Below are positions 1 to 5,706 of a stretch of DNA of 6,824 bases, one piece after another. The position numbers were made by a program, and so were the translations under genes. The notes under the pieces are model-generated. The model was given only the letters and a program-made list of their open reading frames with translations, ran no database searches and had not been told where the DNA came from. The first letter of the stretch is position 1; each line of letters begins with the position of its first letter. The DNA lies in the NCBI GenBank assembly GCA_947600345.1, contig CANQGC010000158.1:1-6824 (forward strand), written 5' to 3'. Source of the stretch: an uncultured Clostridia bacterium. Lineage in GTDB: Bacteria; Bacillota; Clostridia; Christensenellales; Aristaeellaceae.

Positions 1-256
1 CCCAGGGCCAGCGGCCCTGGGGCTGCCTGCTGCCCGACGGCCGCTGGCCCTGGGGCCGGGACGCGCTGCGCGCGCCAGAGGGCCTCGCGCCCGCGGAGCG
101 CTGGGCGCCTGCCGGGCGCGCGCCCGAGGAACGCCGGGCGGAGTTGGAGCGGCTGATGCCGGGCTGGGGGCCCGCCGCGTAGCCGGAATTCGTTCGCGTG
201 GGCCGCTCGCCGGAGCCCCGGCGCGGGTCGCGATCATAGGAGCGGTAATCTGGCAA
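1..256 (-). CDS. 5' part of an unrecognised gene with a disordered, basic N-terminus (runs off the left edge)
   Basis: The first 85 codons of a minus-strand gene are open to the window edge. I place the start at TTG (256-254) because AAAGGAAGG (272-264) lies 7 nt upstream and a near-consensus promoter lies at 315-343. No ATG serves this frame, which is closed by a TGA just upstream. The protein begins MPDYRSYDRDPRRGSGERPT and then becomes low-complexity, rich in Arg, Pro, Gly, Ser, Gln and Ala. PQG-type units recur near the edge; an 11-bp direct repeat (13-23 and 46-56) lies in register there. Almost no hydrophobic residues occur, so this is an intrinsically disordered, strongly basic extension. 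The functional domain must lie outside the window and I cannot name the family. A plus-strand frame (3-182) is also open and shares the same wobble positions, so GC3 cannot separate them. The start signals and the composition favour this strand. Confidence 0.66.
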   Translation of the reverse strand, partial: MPDYRSYDRDPRRGSGERPTRTNSGYAAGPQPGISRSNSARRSSGARPAGAQRSAGARPSGARSASRPQGQRPSGSRQPQGRWPW

Positions 257-290
257 GGGACAACCTTCCTTTCATGGCGGTATTCTACCG

Positions 291-319
291 ATAATCAACC
301 AAATGGATAGGTTCATTAT
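291..319. promoter_or_regulatory. Operator-like inverted repeat over the -10 and start site
   Basis: ATAATCAACC (291-300) and GGTTCATTAT (310-319) are inverted repeats with 9 of 10 positions complementary, separated by 9 nt. The repeat covers the predicted transcription start and most of the -10 hexamer of the promoter at 315-343, where a repressor site would be expected. Part of the symmetry comes from the AT-rich -10 itself, so chance is possible. No regulator can be assigned. Confidence 0.4.
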
Positions 320-343
320 AGCGCACTTTTTTGTCGCTTTCAA
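315..343 (-). promoter_or_regulatory. Sigma-A/sigma-70 type promoter for the leftmost gene
   Basis: On the minus strand TTGAAA (343-338) is followed after exactly 17 bp by a perfect TATAAT (320-315). Transcription should start near 308. That leaves a 5' leader of about 52 nt containing a small hairpin (CGGTA-GAA-TACCG, 290-278) ahead of the Shine-Dalgarno site. It lies between the end of tldE and the leftmost gene, so that gene is likely expressed independently of tldDE. Confidence 0.75.
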
Positions 344-410
344 TCGCCCGGGCCCGGACGGAGGGCGGCAAATGTGGACATTCTTGTGAAGAATTCGCGA
401 AGCGGCGGCG

Positions 411-1763
411 TCACTTTCCCGCCACCGAGAGCGCGCGCACCCACATCGTCGGGCACACGTAGCGGCTCGAGCCGCAGCGGGGATCGTTCCCCACGGCCTC
501 GATGCCGCGCATCAGCTCCAGGAAGTTGCCGGCGATGGTGATCTGGTTCACGGCCCGGCCGAGCCCGCCGTTCTCAATCAGGAAGCCCTTCGCCCCCAGC
601 GAGAAGTCGCCGGAGACGGCGTTCGCACCGGAGTGCAGGCCCATCAGCTCGGTCACGAGTATGCCGCCGCCGAGCCGCGCGCGCATCTCCTCCGGGGTCA
701 GGCTGCCCGGCGCGACGCAGAGGTTTGAGGCCGCCACCGTCATCGGCCCCGCCACGCTGCGCCGCGCGGCGTTGCCGGTGGTCTGCACGCCCTGCTTGCG
801 GGCGGTCTTCAGGTTGTGCAGCAGGGTCCGCAGCTCGCCATCCTCGACCACGCCCGTCCGCCGAGAGGCGACGCCCTCGCCGTCGAAGCGGCGCGACCCC
901 CGGCCCTGGGGCAGCAGCGGATCGTCCGCGATGGACACGCAGGGCGCGGCGACGGCCTGCCCCTCCCGGCCCGCGAGCAGCGACAGCCCCTTCTGCGCCG
1001 CGTCCGCCGAGAAGATCGAGCCGAAGGCCGCCATCAGCTGGGCGGCGGCGTCGGGCCGCAGCAGCACGGGGTAGCTGCCCGAGGGCGCACTCGCGGCGTC
1101 CAGGAAGGCCACGGCCTCCCCGGCGGCCTCCCGGGCGAGGCGGCCGATGTCGAGCTCCGCCGGGTCGCGCGCGAAGCAATCCCGGCTCGCGCTGCCGGTT
1201 CGATCGCCGTCCCGGGCGATGGCGCCCACGTAGGCGCCCATCTGGTCCCGGCGGGTGCGCAGGTCCAGCCCCCGGGAGTTGACCATGCGCAGATCCGAGC
1301 GGAGGGTGTAGAGCGCGCAGTCGTCCACCGATGCCACGCGGGGATCGAAGTCCAGCGTCCGCTGCTCCAGCTCCCGGGCCAGCGCGATCTTCTCCGCCGC
1401 GCCCAGGGCCTCGATCTCCGGATGGGCGCCGTCGAAGTCCGGGTAGCGCGCGCTGCCCTCGAATATGAACTCCTCGTCCTCGCTCTCGCAGAGCAGCGCG
1501 CTGTCCCGGGCGGAGGTCACCAGCATCTCGACGGCCTCCCGGTCCAGCGCCTGGGTCGAGGCGCAGCCCATGCGCCCCTCGTACAGGCCCCGGAAGCCCA
1601 GGTTCATCTCCTCCGCCACGCTGTAGCGGATCAGCTCCCCCCTGTTCACACTCACCTCGAAGGAGCTTCCCTCGCTCAGGTATGCCTCCGCCGCCTCGAA
1701 GCCCGCGGCCTTCGCGCGCTCGAGCAGCAGCTCGATGAAGTCGCTCCGATTCATGTCCGCCAT
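411..1763 (-). CDS. pmbA: TldE/PmbA, non-catalytic partner of the TldD metalloprotease
   Basis: The 450-aa protein matches the PmbA/TldE half of the TldD-TldE heterodimer, a cytoplasmic protease that in E. coli trims the microcin B17 leader and degrades unfolded peptides such as CcdA. Family signatures are visible in the C-terminal half: FDGEGVASRRTGVVEDGEL (293-311), the block LMGLHSGANAVSGDFSLGAK (373-392) followed by GFLIENG, and QITIAGNFLELM (407-418). Length is normal for the family. No HExxxH motif is present, as expected, because TldE lacks the zinc site. I chose ATG 1763 because GGGAGGG (1778-1772) lies 8 nt upstream and the gene then starts 2 nt after the tldD stop. The frame is open further upstream, but that part overlaps tldD and is not family-like. 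A second in-frame ATG (1754) is less well placed. Coupling to tldD suggests equimolar synthesis. No clear intrinsic terminator follows. Confidence 0.95.
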   Translation of the reverse strand: MADMNRSDFIELLLERAKAAGFEAAEAYLSEGSSFEVSVNRGELIRYSVAEEMNLGFRGLYEGRMGCASTQALDREAVEMLVTSARDSALLCESEDEEFIFEGSARYPDFDGAHPEIEALGAAEKIALARELEQRTLDFDPRVASVDDCALYTLRSDLRMVNSRGLDLRTRRDQMGAYVGAIARDGDRTGSASRDCFARDPAELDIGRLAREAAGEAVAFLDAASAPSGSYPVLLRPDAAAQLMAAFGSIFSADAAQKGLSLLAGREGQAVAAPCVSIADDPLLPQGRGSRRFDGEGVASRRTGVVEDGELRTLLHNLKTARKQGVQTTGNAARRSVAGPMTVAASNLCVAPGSLTPEEMRARLGGGILVTELMGLHSGANAVSGDFSLGAKGFLIENGGLGRAVNQITIAGNFLELMRGIEAVGNDPRCGSSRYVCPTMWVRALSVAGK

Positions 1764-1765
1764 AT

Positions 1766-3148
1766 TCAGCGCCCTCCCACGGTGATTTCGGATATTCGAA
1801 TGCGCGGCTGCCCCACGTTGGTGGGGATCGAGCCGCTGACCGAGCCGCACATGCCCTGGGCCATCCACATTCTCGGCCCCACGCGGTCGATCCTCTGCAG
1901 CACCTCCGCGCCCCTGCCGATCAGCGTGGCGCCCCGCACGGGCTCGGCGATCCTGCCGTCGCGGATCATGTAGCCCTCAGCCACGGAGAAGTTGAACTCG
2001 CCGGTGGCGGGGTTGACCGATCCGCCGCCCATCTGTTTGGCGAACAGCCCGCAGTCCACCGATGCGATCATCTCCTCCGGATCGTCGCTGCCCGCGGCGA
2101 TGTAGGTGTTGCGCATGCGGGAGGTCGGCGCGTAGGTATAGTCCTGCCGCCGGGAGCTGCCGGTGGCGGGCATCCCCATGCGGCGGCCGTTGAAGCGATC
2201 CACCATGTAGTTCTTGAGGATGCCGTTCTCGATGAGTGTAAGCTTCGTCGTCGGCATGCCCTCGTCGTCGATGTTCAGCGAGCCCCACTCGTTGGGGATG
2301 GTGCCGTCGTCCACGGCGGTCACCCGGGGCGAGGCGATCCGCTGGCCGAGCCTTCCGCAGAACTCGGAGTTGCCCAGCGCCACGCTGGTGGCCTCCAGCG
2401 AGTGCCCGCAGGCCTCGTGGAAGATCACGCCGCCGAAGCCGCCGTCCATCACCACCGGCATCACCCCGGCGGGGCAGGGCTTAGCCGTGAGCATCGTCGC
2501 CGCCCGCAGCGCCGCCTCGCGCGCGGCTGCCTCGGGATCGACGCGCTCCTCGAACAGTTCCCAGCCCATCAGCGCCCCGGGGCCGGAGAAGCCGGTCTGG
2601 TTCTCCCGTCCGTCCGAGGCGATGGCCGAGACCGCCAGCCGGGTGCGCACGCGGCAATCGCCCACGGAGAGCCCCTCGCTGTTGAAGATCTGCACCTCCT
2701 CCTGGGAGCAGGAGAGCGCGGCCTGCACGTGGGCGATGCGCGCGGAAGCGCCCTTCGCGGCGGCGCAGGCGTCCTTCAACAGCTTCGCCTTGCGCGCGCC
2801 GGAGATGTCCAGCGGCAGCGCCCGCACCGGATGGATGTTGGCCGCCCGGCTGCCGGTCAGCTCGACGGCGGCCTCCCGCGAAATCGAACCCACGGCGTCC
2901 GCCGCCCGCCGCGCCGCGCGCAGCAGGCCCTCGGCCGATACGTCGTTGGTGTACACGTACACGCAGCTGAGCTCCTTAAACACGCGCACGCCCGCGCCGC
3001 GAATCCGCTGGGTCAGCGCGCTCTCGATCCTTCCGTCGCGCAGCGATACGCTCTGCCCGGTCTTGTCCTGATAGAAGATCTCCGCAAAGTCGCCGCCGGT
3101 GCCCAGCGCCGCGCACAGCGCCGGAGCGGCCATGGAATTGGTGAGCAT
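1766..3148 (-). CDS. tldD: TldD zinc metalloprotease (catalytic subunit)
   Basis: The 460-aa protein is a TldD-family (PmbA/TldD, peptidase U62) zinc protease that works with TldE in a cytoplasmic heterodimer whose internal cavity admits only flexible peptides. The zinc-binding and catalytic motif HEACGH lies at residues 244-249 (H244, E245, H249) inside GGVIFHEACGHSLEA. The C-terminal Cys expected as third zinc ligand is C434 in AQGMCGS, 26 residues from the end, matching the family position. Other signatures are DDEGMPTTKLTLIENGIL (294-311), YAPTSRMRNTYI (339-350) and the tail GQPRIRISEITVGG. The protein is therefore predicted active. The start is ATG 3148, with AGGAGG (3160-3155) 6 nt upstream. 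The frame stays open another 95 codons upstream, but that extension overlaps the promoter and does not resemble TldD. The gene is first in a tldD-tldE operon, transcribed from 3404-3433 behind an unusually long leader. Confidence 0.96.
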   Translation of the reverse strand: MLTNSMAAPALCAALGTGGDFAEIFYQDKTGQSVSLRDGRIESALTQRIRGAGVRVFKELSCVYVYTNDVSAEGLLRAARRAADAVGSISREAAVELTGSRAANIHPVRALPLDISGARKAKLLKDACAAAKGASARIAHVQAALSCSQEEVQIFNSEGLSVGDCRVRTRLAVSAIASDGRENQTGFSGPGALMGWELFEERVDPEAAAREAALRAATMLTAKPCPAGVMPVVMDGGFGGVIFHEACGHSLEATSVALGNSEFCGRLGQRIASPRVTAVDDGTIPNEWGSLNIDDEGMPTTKLTLIENGILKNYMVDRFNGRRMGMPATGSSRRQDYTYAPTSRMRNTYIAAGSDDPEEMIASVDCGLFAKQMGGGSVNPATGEFNFSVAEGYMIRDGRIAEPVRGATLIGRGAEVLQRIDRVGPRMWMAQGMCGSVSGSIPTNVGQPRIRISEITVGGR

Positions 3149-3178
3149 GGATAGCCTCCTCGCAAAGTTACGGTTCCT

Positions 3179-3190
3179 CCAGAATTCTGG
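3179..3190. repeat. Perfect 12-bp palindrome upstream of tldD
   Basis: CCAGAATTCTGG reads identically on both strands. It lies in the transcribed leader about 30 nt before the tldD start codon and next to a second GGAGG sequence. As RNA it can form only a 4-bp stem with an AATT loop. It may be a protein site or chance. Confidence 0.3.
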
Positions 3191-3195
3191 CACGT

Positions 3196-3321
3196 CTATC
3201 GGGATTCTATCACAAACGCGTTTCCCGCGCAACAGGAAAGAGCCGCCCCATCGGAACGGCTCCGCGACTCTTTCAAGAGGTCGCCCACAAGTTTCCGCAA
3301 ACCTGCGGACCGCAGTGTCAT
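3196..3321 (-). CDS. Possible 41-aa peptide encoded in the tldD leader
   Basis: A short ORF starts at ATG 3321, 7 nt after the purine-rich site AAGGAGAGG (3337-3329), and ends with TAG at 3196, 47 nt before tldD. The peptide begins MTLRSAGLRKLVGDLLKESR, a basic amphipathic-looking stretch, and continues with a Ser/Ala-rich tail containing a Cys-Cys pair (residues 32-33, LSCCAG). I do not recognise it. In favour are the ribosome site and its place inside the tldD transcript, next to a protease of small peptides. Against are its size, a lower share of G/C at third positions (about 60 percent by my count) than in the neighbours, and a GC-rich hairpin inside it. It could be a real peptide, a translated leader ORF that controls tldD, or a chance frame. 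Confidence 0.33.
   Translation of the reverse strand: MTLRSAGLRKLVGDLLKESRSRSDGAALSCCAGNAFVIESR
3240..3262 (-). terminator. GC-rich hairpin in the tldD leader, possible attenuator
   Basis: On the minus strand GAGCCGTTCC (3262-3253) pairs with GGGGCGGCTC (3249-3240), a 10-bp stem with two G-U pairs and a GAT loop. It is followed by TTTCCTGTT, a poor U-tract. AAAGAG (3273-3268) just upstream could pair instead with CTCTTT (3242-3237) and disrupt the stem. This suggests possible leader control of tldDE, but the weak U-tract makes efficient termination uncertain. Confidence 0.3.
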
Positions 3322-3403
3322 CGTGAATCCTCTCCTTCGCTTCAGCCCTCCCGTTCCACGTCCGTCGGTCGCCTTTCGCCTCGTTGTTACTGTGGCAATT
3401 CTC

Positions 3404-3433
3404 ATTATAGGTCAATTTAACCCTAATTGTCAA
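3404..3433 (-). promoter_or_regulatory. Promoter of the tldD-tldE operon
   Basis: The minus strand carries a perfect TTGACA (3433-3428) and, after 18 bp, a perfect TATAAT (3409-3404). Transcription should start near 3397, about 250 nt before the tldD start codon. The stretch 3149-3403 is thus mostly 5' leader, holding the 41-codon ORF, the 3240-3262 hairpin and the palindrome. I see no known riboswitch consensus in it. Confidence 0.82.
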
Positions 3434-3440
3434 TAGGTCA
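3407..3440. promoter_or_regulatory. Candidate operator repeats between tldD and the XRE regulator
   Basis: ATAGGTCA occurs at 3407-3414, overlapping the tldD -10, and again at 3433-3440, touching the tldD -35. Between them, inside the promoter spacer, is the inverted repeat CAATT (3413-3417) / AATTG (3425-3429), centred at 3421. Repeats over both promoter elements, next to a divergent regulator gene starting at 3470, fit a repressor site. The assignment to that regulator is inference. Confidence 0.42.
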
Positions 3441-3469
3441 TACGGGCATAATTCTCATGGGTGATGGAA

Positions 3470-3694
3470 ATGTCCAGGCTTCGGGAGTTGCGCAGGGAGC
3501 GCGGGTATACGCAGATCAGGATGCAGATGCTGACCGGCATCGACCAGAGCGACTATTCCAAGATCGAATCGGGGCGGCGCTACTACACCTTCGAGCAGTG
3601 CAAGCGCATCGCGCTGGCGCTGGATACCAGCATGGATTACCTCGCCGGGCTGACCGACGAGAAGGCGGCCTATCCCAGATCGAAGCGAGATTAG
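3470..3694 (+). CDS. Small XRE (Cro/CI) family transcriptional regulator
   Basis: The 74-aa protein is essentially a single HTH_3 DNA-binding domain. Helix 1 starts at SRLRELRRERGYTQ (2-15), helix 2 is around QIRMQMLTG (15-23), the recognition helix is in DQSDYSKIESGRR (25-37), and FEQCKRIALALDTSMDYLAG (41-60) completes the domain. No sensor, oligomerisation or protease domain is present, so it would act as a compact dimer on DNA. Several starts are possible (GTG 3461, ATG 3464, ATG 3470). I prefer ATG 3470 because GGTGAT (3460-3465) matches the 3' part of the anti-Shine-Dalgarno partner at suitable spacing. Small regulators with the TFEQCKRIALAL and SMDYLAGLTD patterns are, as I recall, common in Clostridia. 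The gene is divergent from tldD and is the best candidate to control it and itself. Its own promoter is not clear. A weak 4-bp GC stem (3695-3705) followed by T-rich sequence may end its transcript. Confidence 0.9.
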   Translation: MSRLRELRRERGYTQIRMQMLTGIDQSDYSKIESGRRYYTFEQCKRIALALDTSMDYLAGLTDEKAAYPRSKRD

Positions 3695-3740
3695 CCCGCG
3701 GCGGGTGCTTTACCTTTCGTTTCCATTGTTTAACGAAGGA

Positions 3741-3791
3741 TTCCGCTTCCGGAAAGTTTCGATGATATCCGGGGAATCGGATTGCTTCCGG
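3741..3791. repeat. Small hairpin and repeats upstream of the acyltransferase promoter
   Basis: TTCCG-CTTC-CGGAA forms a perfect 5-bp stem (3741-3754). GCTTCCGG occurs inside it (3745-3752) and again at 3784-3791 over the acyltransferase -35. GATTCC (3739-3744) is also inverted as GGAATC (3773-3778). The grouping could be a regulatory site for the downstream promoter; the units are short. Confidence 0.28.
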
Positions 3792-3810
3792 CGGTGGGCT
3801 GTGCTAAACT
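3782..3810 (+). promoter_or_regulatory. Extended -10 promoter of the acyltransferase gene
   Basis: TTGCTT (3782-3787) is followed after 17 bp by TAAACT (3805-3810), which is preceded by the extended -10 element TGC (3802-3804). Transcription should start near 3817, giving a short leader with GGAGG (3829-3833) 10 nt before the ATG at 3844. Confidence 0.68.
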
Positions 3811-3843
3811 GAAGCCATCTAAAATGTTGGAGGAAGTGGCGGC

Positions 3844-4983
3844 ATGGGCGCTTCGGAGCGGGAGGCGGGCGGCACGCGGGAGGCCGTGAACGCGTATCTG
3901 AGCGAGAAGATTCAGCGGCTCTCCTTCTTCACGATCGTCTGCGTGGTGATCATCCACGCCTACAACTACCGCGACGCCTACCTCCAGCCGACGACGATGA
4001 TCCACGAGGGCCTGCGGGCCGGCCCGATGGTTCAGTTCTTCTTCTGCAACGCGCTGACGCGCTTTGCCAACCCGCTCTACTTCTTCATCTCCGGCTATCT
4101 GTTCTTCGCGAGCTTCCGGCGCTTTCAGTGGCGCGGCTACGCGGCGAAGATTCGCAAGCGCCTCGTAACGCTGGCGATTCCCTACTGCCTGTGGGTGCTG
4201 GGCTGGAGCGCCGTGGGCGCGCTGGTGCAGCGCTTCAGTGGGTTTTCGTTCCCGGTGCTCGAGGAGAAGCTGGCGCTGCTGCGGGAGGGCGGCGTCGCAG
4301 CCTTCTTCACCGCGCCGCTGCCGTTCCAGTTCTGGTACATCGCGGATCTGTTCAAGCTGGCGCTGCTTTCGCCGATCATCTACCTGCTGGTGAAGAAACT
4401 CAGGGCGCTGCCGGTGCTGCTGGCGGCGATCCCCTGGGCGCTGGAGGTTTCGATACCGTACCTGCCCAACTGCGACGGCTTCCTGTTCTTCACGCTGGGC
4501 GCGCACCTGGCGGTGAACGGCGTCGACTTTCCAGGGAAGGCGCGCCCGATCGAGCGCTCGGCGTGGACGGTCGCGATTCCCATCCTCTGGGTCTGCGCGA
4601 GCGCGGCGCACACGCTGCTGGCGGCGAGCGGGAATTCGACCGGCATCCCGCCCCGGCTGCTGCTGGTGAGCTACAAGATCGCCACGGCGGCAGGCTTCCT
4701 TTCGGTGTTTATTCTTTACGACGCACTGAGCCCGCGCGTGCGGGAGGGGCGGCTGCTCGCGGCGCTCTCGCCCTGCACGTTCATCATCTACGCGGTGCAC
4801 GAGCCGCTGCAGCACATGACCTACCAGTTCGCGCTGCGCTTCACCGACGCCGGCTGGGCGCACATGGCGCTGTTCTTTGCCCTGCCGCCGCTGTTCGTGT
4901 TCCTGGGCGCGGGCCTGTGCATGGCGATGCGCCGGCTGACCCCGCGCGCCTTCGCCCTCCTCACCGGCGGCAGGGGCAAGTGA
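3844..4983 (+). CDS. Integral membrane acyltransferase, acyltransferase-3 family
   Basis: The 379-aa protein is a multi-pass membrane protein with the layout of the acyltransferase-3 family (PF01757), whose members transfer acetyl or other acyl groups to surface glycans, lipids or other acceptors. The first hydrophobic segment (about 26-42) ends with the family His in VVIIHAYNY (H38). The second contains NPLYFFISGYLFFASF (76-91) and leads to the basic loop AAKIRKRLVTLAIPY (100-114), typical of the family. Further segments lie near 162-184, 190-205, 213-226, 242-262, 273-294, 307-320 and 339-360. FQFWYIADLF (161-170) and TFIIYAVHEPL (312-322) are also family-like. There is no signal peptide and no extra SGNH domain. 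The start is set by GGAGG at 3829-3833, and the gene has its own promoter. Neither flanking gene suggests a glycan cluster, so the acceptor is unknown. A role in surface-polymer O-acylation is inference. Confidence 0.88.
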   Translation: MGASEREAGGTREAVNAYLSEKIQRLSFFTIVCVVIIHAYNYRDAYLQPTTMIHEGLRAGPMVQFFFCNALTRFANPLYFFISGYLFFASFRRFQWRGYAAKIRKRLVTLAIPYCLWVLGWSAVGALVQRFSGFSFPVLEEKLALLREGGVAAFFTAPLPFQFWYIADLFKLALLSPIIYLLVKKLRALPVLLAAIPWALEVSIPYLPNCDGFLFFTLGAHLAVNGVDFPGKARPIERSAWTVAIPILWVCASAAHTLLAASGNSTGIPPRLLLVSYKIATAAGFLSVFILYDALSPRVREGRLLAALSPCTFIIYAVHEPLQHMTYQFALRFTDAGWAHMALFFALPPLFVFLGAGLCMAMRRLTPRAFALLTGGRGK

Positions 4984-4997
4984 GGCGGCACATCCCC

Positions 4998-5093
4998 CAT
5001 CAAAGCGAAGCTTCAAACACAGAGCGACGCAGGGCCCTCGCCCGTGGATTTCGGGCCGAGTCCTGCGTTGCGATTTGAATTGATGCTTTGATG
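4998..5093. repeat. 96-nt multi-stem inverted repeat between convergent genes
   Basis: Four nested pairings line up along one axis. CATCAAAGC (4998-5006) pairs with GCTTTGATG (5085-5093). TTCAAA (5012-5017) pairs with TTTGAA (5074-5079). GCGACGCAGG (5024-5033) pairs with CCTGCGTTGC (5062-5071, one G-U). CTCGCCCG (5037-5044) pairs with the arm 5052-5060 with one bulged C. A 7-nt loop (TGGATTT) caps it, for about 33 bp in total. It begins 14 bp after the acyltransferase stop and ends 7 bp before the stop of the minus-strand gene. The inner stems could serve as a terminator for both strands, but no T-run follows on either strand, and the outer arms are longer than a terminator needs. It may instead be a palindromic intergenic repeat or a structured RNA. 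Confidence 0.7.
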
Positions 5094-5100
5094 TTTCGCT

Positions 5101-5706
5101 CTACCGGTGCAGCCCCACTCTTGGCCGCAGCGATACGGGCTTGCCCAGCACTTCGCTCATGACGACGGCGGCGCGGAGCTTGTCCTGCCTGGCTTCGCGC
5201 AGGTCGCGCAGGGTTTCGCGGGCGAGGCGGTTGGCCTCCTCCTCGGCGGCGGCGCGGCGCAGGTGCTCCGCGTGCTCGGCCTCGCTCTCGCCCTGGGTGG
5301 ATACGTTGCCCTCGCCGCGGGAAGCGCGGGCGGGCGCTTCGCCGCGATTCGGGAGAGTGACCAGCGGCTCCGCGGGCCTCGGCGCGTCCGGGCGGGCGGC
5401 GGATTCCAGGGGCGTGGCGCCGCCGGAAGCCCCCGTCCGGGACGGGGTAAGCTCCCGGGCCGCCTCCATCGCCGCCAGGTGGGCCTGCAGTTCCTCCGGC
5501 GTATGGGCGCGGTGGGCCTCGACGGCGGTGCGCTTCGCCTGCCGTGCCTGCGCGCGCTGGGCCGGAGTCTGCGCCTGCCGGGCCTGCTCCGCCTGCTGGA
5601 AGGCGCGCTTGCGCGCCTCGCGCGCCTGCTGCTCCTTCTTCCTCCTGGAGGAGCCCAGGGCGTTGACGATGCCGATGATGATAAACATCGCGATCAGCGC
5701 ATCCAC
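5101..5706 (-). CDS. Single-pass membrane protein with charged helical stretches, encoded after floA
   Basis: I do not recognise a named family. The 201-aa protein starts at GTG 5706, with GGGAGG 8 nt upstream. Residues 2-17 (DALIAMFIIIGIVNAL) form one membrane segment, directly followed by RRKKE, which predicts the remainder in the cytoplasm. Residues 21-85 are very rich in Ala, Gln, Arg, Lys and Glu and look like a long helix or coiled coil. Residues 86-140 are Pro/Gly/Ser-rich and probably disordered. Residues 141-180 are again charged helix, and the tail VVMSEVLGKPVSLRPR (181-196) looks more constrained than the rest. The gene lies 60 bp after floA on the same strand, without an obvious promoter between, so co-transcription is likely. 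A role as a membrane-anchored partner of the flotillin is inference from context. The low-complexity composition means weak matches to unrelated coiled-coil proteins should be distrusted. Confidence 0.8.
   Translation of the reverse strand: MDALIAMFIIIGIVNALGSSRRKKEQQAREARKRAFQQAEQARQAQTPAQRAQARQAKRTAVEAHRAHTPEELQAHLAAMEAARELTPSRTGASGGATPLESAARPDAPRPAEPLVTLPNRGEAPARASRGEGNVSTQGESEAEHAEHLRRAAAEEEANRLARETLRDLREARQDKLRAAVVMSEVLGKPVSLRPRVGLHR

Noticed and set aside
3..182. Plus-strand open frame ending at TAG 180-182, with several Trp-Gly pairs
   Set aside because: It shares its wobble positions with the minus-strand gene, so its high GC3 is inherited. It lacks Ser, Thr, Val, Ile, Lys and Phe over 59 residues, whereas the minus strand has a promoter, a Shine-Dalgarno site and a start codon. 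It stays the main alternative for this edge.
234..275. 13-codon ATG ORF in the leader of the leftmost gene
   Set aside because: It has no ribosome binding site, and its start overlaps the Shine-Dalgarno site of the main gene.
345..394. Terminator after tldE
   Set aside because: Small stems exist (ATTCTT-GTG-AAGAAT at 380-394; CGCCC/GGGCG at 345-367), but neither has a T-run on the minus strand.
816..1973. 385-codon plus-strand open frame opposite tldE and the end of tldD
   Set aside because: It is antisense to two clearly conserved genes, crosses their junction, and gives an Arg/Gly/Ala/His-rich protein typical of a GC-rich shadow frame.
3149..3433. In-frame upstream extension of tldD by 95 codons
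   Set aside because: It would start inside the -35 element, has no ribosome site and resembles no TldD N-terminus. ATG 3148 has an excellent Shine-Dalgarno site.
3695..3716. Intrinsic terminator after the XRE gene
   Set aside because: The stem CCCG-CGG-CGGG has only four bp and the T-rich tail is broken, so I did not list it as a terminator.
3730..5016. 428-codon minus-strand open frame opposite the acyltransferase
   Set aside because: Its product is Arg/Glu/His/Gln-rich and low-complexity. It covers the plus-strand promoter and a well-supported membrane protein gene.
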